Under the pieces are notes generated by a model. It saw only the letters and a program-made list of their open reading frames with translations, made no database searches and was not told the origin of the DNA. DNA of 21,673 bases from CAZJBP01 sp964544115 (lineage in GTDB: Bacteria > Verrucomicrobiota > Kiritimatiellia > UBA8416 > JADHWI01). Position numbers and translations under genes: made by a program. The DNA lies in assembly GCA_964544115.1 (NCBI GenBank), contig CAZJBP010000049.1:1-21673 (forward strand). Reading direction: 5' to 3'. Below are positions 15,148 to 21,673 of the stretch, one piece after another (position 1 is the stretch's first letter; each line of letters begins with the position of its first letter).

Positions 15148-15155
15148 AAACGTTT
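15148..15155. promoter_or_regulatory. Candidate LacI-family operator half-sites (AAACGTTT)
   Basis: AAACGTTT is a perfect 8-bp palindrome with a central CG, about 56 nt upstream of the glycoside hydrolase start. LacI/GalR-type regulators of sugar operons commonly bind palindromes with this core. Outer positions are not symmetric, and no regulator gene is in the window, so this is suggestive only. Confidence 0.3.
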
Positions 15156-15210
15156 TGTCAGACTATCAGCTCCATGCGCGGTCGGCAAGGGCCTGTGTTA
15201 AGAAAAAAGG

Positions 15211-18200
15211 ATGACGTTCATGAGACCAGAGACGGGAAAGCCCAGGCACTCCGCGGCCAGCCGCCAGCCGACCAACGCGTTGGCCCTGGAATTCAGCGAC
15301 CCCGACCGCCTGCCGCCGCTGCCGCCGCACACCATCGGCTTTCCCGACCGCAGCGCCGACGCCGACGCCAAGCCCGGCTTTGTCAGCCCGCCCCCCGGCC
15401 ACGGCGAGGTGGCCTTCTACTGGTGGCTGGGCGATCCCCTGCAGCGCGAACGCATCGCATGGCAGATCCAACAGCTTGCGGGCCGGTCGGTTGCAGGGCT
15501 GCAGGTGAACTACGCCCACAGCGATCAGGGCGGACGGTTCTGGGGCCTGTCCTACCCCAGCGAGCCGGCCCTGTTCTCCGAGGACTGGTGGGAGCTCTAC
15601 GGCTGGTTCCTGCAGGAGTCGAAACGCAACGGAATGGCGGTCAGCCTGAGCGACTACACCCTGGGCATCGGCCAGGGATCGTTCATGGACGACATTCTTC
15701 GGGATAATCCCGAGCTGAACGGCGCCACGCTGCGGGAATCCTCCGTGACGCACGCGGGCGGCGCCACCCTCGATCAGGATCTTCCGGAAAACTGGCTGAG
15801 CGTGACGGCGTTTCTTCTGGACGACGGCGCCGTGCGGCCGGGTTCGGGCCGGGACCTGCGCGCGCACGTGTCCGCCGGCCGGCTGCGCTGGCCGGCTCCG
15901 CAGGGACCGTGGAAGGTCGTCAGCGTGGCCTTCGTGCGCGACCCCGTCTCGCTCGACCCGATGCATCCGCTGAGCGGCGTGAAGTACATCGAGAAGTTCT
16001 TCCAGCGGTTCGAGAACCGGAACCCGGGGGAAAGCGGCAAGGGGCTGAACTTCTTCTTTTCCGACGAGCTGAACTTCGGCGTGGGCGGGAACCTGTGGAC
16101 CGACGGCTTTGCCGACGAGTTCCGGTCGCGCAAGGGCTACGACCTGCTCCCCGAGCTGGCCGCCCTCTTTATGGACATCGGGCCGCGCACGCCCAAGGTG
16201 CGGCTCGACTATTCCGACGTGCTGGTGGCCCTGGAGGAGGAGCGCTTCTTCCGTCCGTGCTTCGACTGGCACTACGAACGCGGCATGACCTACGGGTGCG
16301 ACCACGGGGGCCGGGGGCGCGACCTGACCGAGTTCGGGGACTACTTCCGCACGCAGCGCTGGATGACCGGCCCCGGCTGCGACCAGCCGAACCTTGAAGC
16401 GGACATCGTCAAGAACAAGGTCGCCAGCTCGATCGCCCACCTCTACCTCCGGCCGCGGACCTGGCTGGAGGGCTTCCACAGCAGCGGCTGGGGCACCACA
16501 TCGGCCCAGGTGGTGGACGCCACGTTCCGGAATTTCGTCGGCGGCCACAACCTGCTGACGCTGCATGGATTGTACTACTCCACGCACGGCGGGTGGTGGG
16601 AGTGGGCGCCGCCCTGCAACCATTTCCGCATGCCGTACTGGGACCATCTCACGCACTTCATGCGCTGCTCGGAGCGCCTGAGCTATCTCCTGAGCCAGGG
16701 GCACCACCGGTGCGACGTGGCGATCCTGTACCCGGTGGCCACGCTGGAAGCCGGCCTGATGGGCCACGAGGCGGTCGGGGCCGCCTTCGGCCTCGGGGAA
16801 CACCTTTTCAAACAGGGCATCGACTTCGACTACATGGATTTCCAGTCGCTCGACCGCGCGCAGGTCCGCGACGGGCAGCTGCACGTGTCCGGGGAAGTCT
16901 ACCGCGTGCTCGTGCTGCCCGCGATGCGGGGCCTGCGGTTCTCAACGCTCCAGAAGGCGGTGGAGTTCTACCGCGGCGGCGGGCTGGTCGTGGCGCTGGG
17001 AGCCCTGCCCGAGGCCAGCGATCGCATCGGGCGGAACGACCCGGAGCTGGACGCATGCGTTAAAGAGCTCTTCGGCGCGAGGGGCGCCGGGATCCAGCAC
17101 AACACCGCCGGGGGAACGGGCGTGTTCGCGCAGCAGAGCGCCGAGGTCGAGGAGCTCATCAACCGGGCGTTTCCCAGGGATTTTCGCGGCAGCGCCGGCG
17201 CGCCCCAGGTGCTCCATCGCCGCATCGGGCCGCGGGACGTCTACATGGTCTACGGCGCGCCCCGGCATTCCGAATGCACCTTCCGCGCCCAGGGCAAGGT
17301 GGAGCGCTGGGATCCCTGGACGGGCCAGACGCAGCCGCTGCCGGTGCTCTCACAAAGCGCCGAGGGCACGCGCCTGCGCATGCCGCTGGACGCCGGCGAG
17401 ACGCAGCTCATCGTGTTCAGCCCCGGCCAGCCGGAGATCGCGTGCGGCGCCGCGGACGCCGGCGCGCCGGCCGAGGTGGTTCCTGTCGACGGCGACTGGG
17501 AGTTCGAGCTGAAGCCCACGATGGACAACACGTGGGGGGACTTCCGGTGGCCCCCGACCCGCGCGTTCATCGGCGCGGAAATGCGGCAGCCCCGCTATGC
17601 CGACGAGACGACGCCCAACCCGGGGTGGCAGAACCCGGCGCTGGACGACTCGTCCTGGCCGCGCACGACGGCGTCGTTCGGGCCGATGTTCTGGAAGCTC
17701 GGCCCGCTGCCCGACGCGGCGGACGCCTCGGCGCTGGAAGCGCACCTGGCCGCGCTGCAGGCAGTCGATCCCTCCGTCCCTGTCCAGTTCAACGGCGGTA
17801 CGTACGCGTGGCAGCCGTATTCCTTCTCCTGGCGCTGGAGCCTGGAAACCGACCCAGGGCACCAGGGCTACCACGGCCTGAAGGAAGAGACCGATGACGG
17901 GTTCATCGCCCTCGGCAAACTGGACCCGGGGTGGAAGGGCGACCCGTCGTACGGCAAGGAGGAGCCGGGGTCGCGCTATTACCTCTGGTCCTCGGTGGTC
18001 GCGCAGCGCAGCGGCCCGGCGCGCGCTTCCGTCGGCGGCCTGCGGCCCGCGTCGGTCTGGATCAACCATGCCCGCGTGGACGGTGCGGCAGATCAACAGT
18101 CGCTTCGAGCCGGCGCGAATCCGCTGCTCCTGCGCTACGATGCGCCCGGGCGCGGCTTCTTCGTGCTTGAGGCAGGCGAGGCCACACGCGCTTCAGATGC

Positions 18201-18939
18201 CGCCGGCGGCGCTTCGCCCACCTCCGTGCGCCCGCTGGCCATGTCCTGGCACGCGCGCGCCGGGCTGCTCCCGTTCGACCTGCAGCCCCAGGTGGCGCAG
18301 CCGGCCGGCTGGTACCGCTTCTGTTCGCCGCCGGGCCTGCGCGCGATGACGATCATCGCGCACGGCAGCGTGCGGGCCTGGGCCAACGGCCGGGAGCTGA
18401 CGGTCGAGGCCGCGGCGGAGCGGCGGGCCGACGGGTCGCGCGAATTCACCGCGCGGGTGCCGGCGCCCTCGGCCGCTCCGGCCAGGGTGGCCGTGCGCAT
18501 CGAGCAGGACCGCGGCTGCTACGGCGGCGCGGCCCTGCCGGAGCCGATCGCGCTGGACTGCGGCGCCGGCCTGATGCCGCTCGGAGACTGGGCGCTGCTC
18601 GACGGCCTCCGCAGCTACTCCGGCGGCGCCTGGTATCGGAAGACGGTGACGCTGACCGCGGAGCAGGCGCGGGCGAGCGTCACGCTGCAGCTCGGCCAGC
18701 TCGTGTCATCGGCCGAAGTCCAGGTCAACGGCCGGACGGCGGGCGTCCGGGTGGCGCCTCCCTGGGAGTTCGATCTCTCGGGCCTGCTCGTCGCAGGTCC
18801 GAACCGCATCGAGATTCTCGTCTGTAACACCCTGTCCAACCACTACACGACCATCCCCACGCGATACCGCGGCAGCACCGTGTCGGGGCTGCTAGGCCCG
18901 GTTCGCCTTGAACTACGGAGACCCCATGCATCAGCCTGA
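15211..18939 (+). CDS. GH106-like glycoside hydrolase (alpha-L-rhamnosidase-like), cytoplasmic
   Basis: This 1242-aa protein shows the N-terminal pattern of GH106-type enzymes: 'PGFVSPPPGHGEVAFYWWLGDPLQRERIAWQIQQL' (about 55-89), then 'SLSDYTLGIGQGSFMD' (146-161). Candidate catalytic or metal-binding acids are E286 in 'FFSDELNFG' and E420 in 'WLEGFHSSGWG', segments that match the usual acidic sites of this family in order. After the catalytic part, 'VERWDPWTGQT' (about 694-704) marks the link to beta-sandwich domains, and the C-terminus contains a galactose-binding-like jelly roll ('WYRKTVTLTAEQARASVTLQLGQLVSSAEVQVNG'). There is no signal peptide, so it should act on imported oligosaccharides. 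The AAGG at 15207-15210 abuts the first ATG but is 9 nt from the second (15220), so the true start may be 15220. The exact substrate is unproven; it may belong to a GH106-related uncharacterised family. Confidence 0.8.
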   Translation: MTFMRPETGKPRHSAASRQPTNALALEFSDPDRLPPLPPHTIGFPDRSADADAKPGFVSPPPGHGEVAFYWWLGDPLQRERIAWQIQQLAGRSVAGLQVNYAHSDQGGRFWGLSYPSEPALFSEDWWELYGWFLQESKRNGMAVSLSDYTLGIGQGSFMDDILRDNPELNGATLRESSVTHAGGATLDQDLPENWLSVTAFLLDDGAVRPGSGRDLRAHVSAGRLRWPAPQGPWKVVSVAFVRDPVSLDPMHPLSGVKYIEKFFQRFENRNPGESGKGLNFFFSDELNFGVGGNLWTDGFADEFRSRKGYDLLPELAALFMDIGPRTPKVRLDYSDVLVALEEERFFRPCFDWHYERGMTYGCDHGGRGRDLTEFGDYFRTQRWMTGPGCDQPNLEADIVKNKVASSIAHLYLRPRTWLEGFHSSGWGTTSAQVVDATFRNFVGGHNLLTLHGLYYSTHGGWWEWAPPCNHFRMPYWDHLTHFMRCSERLSYLLSQGHHRCDVAILYPVATLEAGLMGHEAVGAAFGLGEHLFKQGIDFDYMDFQSLDRAQVRDGQLHVSGEVYRVLVLPAMRGLRFSTLQKAVEFYRGGGLVVALGALPEASDRIGRNDPELDACVKELFGARGAGIQHNTAGGTGVFAQQSAEVEELINRAFPRDFRGSAGAPQVLHRRIGPRDVYMVYGAPRHSECTFRAQGKVERWDPWTGQTQPLPVLSQSAEGTRLRMPLDAGETQLIVFSPGQPEIACGAADAGAPAEVVPVDGDWEFELKPTMDNTWGDFRWPPTRAFIGAEMRQPRYADETTPNPGWQNPALDDSSWPRTTASFGPMFWKLGPLPDAADASALEAHLAALQAVDPSVPVQFNGGTYAWQPYSFSWRWSLETDPGHQGYHGLKEETDDGFIALGKLDPGWKGDPSYGKEEPGSRYYLWSSVVAQRSGPARASVGGLRPASVWINHARVDGAADQQSLRAGANPLLLRYDAPGRGFFVLEAGEATRASDAAGGASPTSVRPLAMSWHARAGLLPFDLQPQVAQPAGWYRFCSPPGLRAMTIIAHGSVRAWANGRELTVEAAAERRADGSREFTARVPAPSAAPARVAVRIEQDRGCYGGAALPEPIALDCGAGLMPLGDWALLDGLRSYSGGAWYRKTVTLTAEQARASVTLQLGQLVSSAEVQVNGRTAGVRVAPPWEFDLSGLLVAGPNRIEILVCNTLSNHYTTIPTRYRGSTVSGLLGPVRLELRRPHASA
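18917..18920 (+). promoter_or_regulatory. Ribosome binding site deciding the GH112 start at 18926
   Basis: GGAG inside the end of the upstream gene lies 5 nt before the ATG at 18926. The alternative TTG at 18908 has no purine-rich site at a suitable distance. Confidence 0.65.
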
Positions 18940-21154
18940 GAAGCAAGCCAACGTGCCCCACCCGCCCGTCACCGGACGGGTCACACTGCCGGCCGAAGCC
19001 GGACACGAAGCCACGGTCAAAGCCCTCGCCCAACGCTGGGGCGCTGACGCCATCCGCGACAGCGACGGCACGCGGCTGTCGGACGCCATGCTCGAGCTGG
19101 GCCTACCGGTCTACTCCACGATCTGCATCGTGCGGGCCGACCAGAAGTTCGCCCGCAGCCATCGCGAGTGCTGGGCCCGCAAGTTCCTGATGTCGGAGCC
19201 GGTGACCGCCGACTCCGACCGCGTGACGCTGACGCTCATGTCCGGGTTCTGCGCCGACAAGTACCAGGTGGACCCCGACGCGCAGTCCCGCAAGTACTGG
19301 GAGGTCATCGACCGGACGACCGGCGCCGTGGTGCCGCCCGCCCAGTGGGACTTCGACGCCGGCGCCGGCACCGTGACCGTCCGGAACGCCGCGACGTTCC
19401 ATGCGTACACGGTGAACTTCATGGCGCTGCAGACGTGGGACACGACGTCGATGTACAACCACATCGTCAACAACTGGACGTGCGATCCGATCGTCAGCGT
19501 CGACCCCTACTTCCCCGCCGTCCGCGCCCACCTGATGACCTATTTCGACACGTGGATGGACGCGCACCGGCACACGGACATCGTGCGCTTCACAACCTTT
19601 GCCTATCACTTCGTCGTCGACAGCGGCGAAGACCGCTCGGACACGTACCGCGACTGGCTCGGATACGGCGAGACCGTCAGCCCGCTGGCGCTCGACGAGT
19701 TCGAGAAGGCCATGGGCTACCGCCTGCGCGCGGAGGATTTCGTGGACGAGGGCTACTACTGCACCACCAACCGGGTGCCCTCCGAGCGCTACCTCGCGTG
19801 GATGGCGTTCGTCCACCGGTTTGTCGTGGCGTTCGGCCGCGAGCTGACGGACAAGGCGCACCGGGCGGGCAAGCGCACGGCCATGTTCCAGGGCGACCAC
19901 TGGATCGGCACGGAGCCCTTCAGCCCGGACTACCAGGGGCTCGGCATCGACATCAACATCGGCGCCGTCGAGGACGGCGTGGCGCTGCGGCGGCTCTCCG
20001 ACTCGCCCGGTCCGCAGGAGCGCGAGGCGCGCCTGTATCCCTATTTCTTCCCGGACGTGTTCAAGGAGGGCGGCGGCCCGCTGCGGGAATCGATCCAGAA
20101 CTGGGTCAAGATCCGCCGGGCGCTGCTGCGCAAGCCGATCGACCGGATCGGCTACGGCGGCTACCTCTCGCTGGTGGCGCAGTTTCCCGACTTCGTCGAT
20201 CACGTGACCGAGCTCTGCGATGCGTTCCGGACCTTCCTCACGCACACGCGGAAGACCGCGGCCTACACCGCGCCGATCAAGGTCGCGGTGCTGAACGCAT
20301 GGGGCCCGTGGCGGGCGTGGCTGCAGAACCCGAGCATGGACCAGAAGTTCCACATCCCTTCGCGGCCGGACGTGATGGAGTTCGTGGGCTCCAACCCGCT
20401 GGAGTGCCTGGCCGGGCTACCGGTGGACGTGACGTTCATGAGCTTCAAGAATCTCAAGGCGCGCGGCATTCCGAAGGACGTGAACGTGATCCTGAACACC
20501 GGCGACGCCGGCACGGCCTGGAGCGGCGGCCATTACTGGAAGGATCCCGAGGTGGTGTCGCGCATCCGCGAATGGGTGCACGGCGGCGGCGCGTTCATCG
20601 GCATCGGCGGGCCCACCGCCTGCCAGCACCAGGGGCGCTTCTTTCAGCTGGCGGACGTGCTGGGCGTCGAGCGCGAGACCGGGAACACCCTGGGGTATGT
20701 CGGCAAGACGCGGCGCGTTCAGGGCGGGCATTTCATTCTCGAAGACTCGCCGGCCCCGGCGGACCTGGGCACGGAGCGCACCTACGCCTTCGCCTGCGGG
20801 CGGCAGACCCAGGTGCTGCAGGCCGCGGGCGCGCATGTCCTGATGGCGGTCAACACGTTCGGCCGCGGCCGGGCCGTGTATATGGCCGGCCTGCCCTACA
20901 GCCTGGATAACGCGCGGCTCCTGATGCGCGCCCTGCACTGGGCGACGGCCACGGAAGCCAAGCTCACGACCTGGTTCAGCTCAAACGCCCACACGGACTG
21001 CGCGGCCTATCCCGAGACGGGGTACCTGGCCGTCGTCAACCACACCGGCGCCGAGCAGACCACCACCGTGTACGATGCGGACGGACGCGGCCGCGCGTTC
21101 GCGCTCCCGCCGTACGCATGGCACTGGGAGAAGATCGCCGACGGCAGACGCTGA
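18926..21154 (+). CDS. GH112 beta-galactosyl disaccharide phosphorylase (LNB/GNB or Gal-Rha type)
   Basis: This 742-aa protein matches the lacto-N-biose/galacto-N-biose phosphorylase family in sequence and length (about 720-750 aa). The signature 'GRVTLP...RWGADAIRDSDGT' lies at 17-49. 'GDHWIGTEPF' follows with D324, the position expected for the general acid. The central TIM-barrel region reaches about residue 450, then comes a Rossmann-like segment ('NVILNTGDAGTAW', 'GGGAFIGIGGPTACQHQG') and a C-terminal beta domain. These enzymes cleave beta-1,3-galactosyl-HexNAc, or in some members beta-1,4-galactosyl-L-rhamnose, with phosphate, giving galactose 1-phosphate in the cytoplasm. No signal peptide, consistent with that. 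It overlaps the GH106-like gene by 14 nt. That neighbour makes the Gal-Rha specificity worth testing. Family is near certain; substrate is open. Confidence 0.93.
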   Translation: MHQPEKQANVPHPPVTGRVTLPAEAGHEATVKALAQRWGADAIRDSDGTRLSDAMLELGLPVYSTICIVRADQKFARSHRECWARKFLMSEPVTADSDRVTLTLMSGFCADKYQVDPDAQSRKYWEVIDRTTGAVVPPAQWDFDAGAGTVTVRNAATFHAYTVNFMALQTWDTTSMYNHIVNNWTCDPIVSVDPYFPAVRAHLMTYFDTWMDAHRHTDIVRFTTFAYHFVVDSGEDRSDTYRDWLGYGETVSPLALDEFEKAMGYRLRAEDFVDEGYYCTTNRVPSERYLAWMAFVHRFVVAFGRELTDKAHRAGKRTAMFQGDHWIGTEPFSPDYQGLGIDINIGAVEDGVALRRLSDSPGPQEREARLYPYFFPDVFKEGGGPLRESIQNWVKIRRALLRKPIDRIGYGGYLSLVAQFPDFVDHVTELCDAFRTFLTHTRKTAAYTAPIKVAVLNAWGPWRAWLQNPSMDQKFHIPSRPDVMEFVGSNPLECLAGLPVDVTFMSFKNLKARGIPKDVNVILNTGDAGTAWSGGHYWKDPEVVSRIREWVHGGGAFIGIGGPTACQHQGRFFQLADVLGVERETGNTLGYVGKTRRVQGGHFILEDSPAPADLGTERTYAFACGRQTQVLQAAGAHVLMAVNTFGRGRAVYMAGLPYSLDNARLLMRALHWATATEAKLTTWFSSNAHTDCAAYPETGYLAVVNHTGAEQTTTVYDADGRGRAFALPPYAWHWEKIADGRR

Positions 21155-21275
21155 GCGCCGCACCGGAGTTCTTCTGGTTCGCGGGGTGGGATTGCTGCAT
21201 CTGGAACTCAGGAAATCAGGAAATGGTCACGCGATGATGAGTAGTTCCAACGCGACCAAGCAGGCTGAGCCGCGC
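21155..21275. other. Convergent spacer between the GH112 and MazF genes
   Basis: A 121-bp non-coding stretch between two genes that end towards each other. It contains a short direct repeat (TCAGGAAA twice, about 21210-21225) and weak GC dyads near 21270-21280, but no clear intrinsic terminator with a U-run on either strand. Confidence 0.4.
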
Positions 21276-21638
21276 TTAGCGCCGATAGCCTGAATTTGTT
21301 TGCTCGCCTATGATTTCATTGAGCCCTTCGATGATTTGACTCATCTCATCATCTGAAACGTGGCCCATGCGTTTGCCAAGTCGGTCAACGGAGAGCGTTC
21401 TGATCTGACTGATCTTCACCCAGGTCGGCTTGGGAAGTGAAACGCTGGTAATCTCCATGGTGAGAGGAAATCCGGCCTTTTGAGGCTGACTCGTTAGCGC
21501 CATGGCAATCACCGTGCCGGAGCGCTCATTGAAAATCTCCGGGCTAAGGATGAGGGCCGGACGTAGCCCGGCCTGTTCATGCCCCCGGACTGGGTTCAAG
21601 TCAGCCCAAACGATATCGCCCCTCAGTATTCGGGCCAT
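21276..21638 (-). CDS. mazF: MazF/PemK family toxin, mRNA endoribonuclease
   Basis: This 120-aa protein is of typical MazF length and begins 'MARILRGDIVWADLNPVRGHEQAGLRPALIL', the family's first two strands. R26 (in G-x-R-P) and T49/S50 ('ALTSQ') occupy the places of the catalytic Arg and Thr of MazF/PemK. 'PTWVKISQIRTLSVDRLG' and the C-terminal helix 'MSQIIEGLNEIIG' complete the fold. It would cut mRNA at short single-strand motifs when freed from its antitoxin. AAGGAGG at 21646-21652 lies 7 nt before the ATG. The coding DNA is visibly richer in A and T than the other genes here, which suggests horizontal transfer. The likely antitoxin gene overlaps its start and runs off the window. Confidence 0.94.
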   Translation of the reverse strand: MARILRGDIVWADLNPVRGHEQAGLRPALILSPEIFNERSGTVIAMALTSQPQKAGFPLTMEITSVSLPKPTWVKISQIRTLSVDRLGKRMGHVSDDEMSQIIEGLNEIIGEQTNSGYRR

Positions 21639-21673
21639 GAGGCGACCTCCTTGGACATTCCTTCCTCAGCCAA
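21623..21673 (-). CDS. 3' end of probable antitoxin gene, truncated by the window edge
   Basis: In the frame upstream of mazF the last 16 codons before a TGA at 21623-21625 read LAEEGMSKEVASWPEY. They overlap the toxin start by 16 nt, an arrangement common in mazEF-type operons where the antitoxin comes first. The Glu-rich helical tail fits the toxin-binding end of such antitoxins. Only this tail is visible, so the family cannot be named. Confidence 0.5.
   Translation of the reverse strand: MAEEGMSKEVASWPEY

Noticed and set aside
15166..16884. 572-aa minus-strand frame opposite the glycoside hydrolase
   Set aside because: Pro/Arg/Val/His-rich shadow with no recognisable motif; the plus strand has GH106-like motifs and continuous coding over 3.7 kb.
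19168..20910. 580-aa plus-strand frame inside the GH112 gene
   Set aside because: Arg-rich out-of-frame reading of a recognised GH112 phosphorylase.

Overview
The window is GC-rich, densely coded DNA. Its gene content points to a bacterium of the Planctomycetes-Verrucomicrobia-Chlamydiae group, perhaps Kiritimatiellota, Lentisphaerae or Verrucomicrobia. The reasons are a long MoxR/DUF58/BatA/VWA operon that ends in an exported squalene-cyclase-like toroid protein, a Pmp-like glycine-rich beta-helix surface protein, and a GH106-like hydrolase next to a GH112 phosphorylase. The taxonomic placement is inference; no rRNA or other marker gene is present.

Layout. Positions 1-2003 hold three minus-strand genes: a beta-helix exported protein cut by the left edge (<1-989), a small lipoprotein (1050-1640), and a short membrane-anchored, cysteine-rich protein (1695-2003, GTG start). 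Positions 2004-2353 are a non-coding stretch with three stem-loops, two of them built from degenerate 6-nt units. Positions 2354-15084 are one eight-gene minus-strand operon, in transcription order: moxR AAA+ ATPase, DUF58 protein, secreted NPCBM-like protein, BatA-like VWA membrane protein, a second large VWA membrane protein, DUF4175-like membrane protein, exported coiled-coil protein, exported prenyltransferase/squalene-cyclase-repeat protein. Most junctions are 4-nt overlaps, 1-nt overlaps or gaps of a few bases, so translational coupling is likely. A hairpin sits between moxR and the DUF58 gene.

Across a 126-bp divergent spacer, two plus-strand genes overlap by 14 nt: a 1239-1242-aa GH106-like glycoside hydrolase without a signal peptide, and a GH112 galactosyl-disaccharide phosphorylase. 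Together they suggest cytoplasmic breakdown of an imported galactose-containing oligosaccharide, possibly one that also contains rhamnose. The right end carries a convergent, visibly more AT-rich MazF/PemK toxin gene. The last codons of its probable antitoxin run off the window edge.

How the genes work together. The eight-gene operon probably builds an envelope-associated machine. MoxR ATPases are thought to act with VWA-domain partners to mature or insert metal cofactors or to remodel proteins. Here three proteins carry VWA-type metal-binding motifs and four exported or membrane proteins accompany them. The target of this machine cannot be read from the sequence. The GH pair is a separate catabolic unit with its own possible operator.
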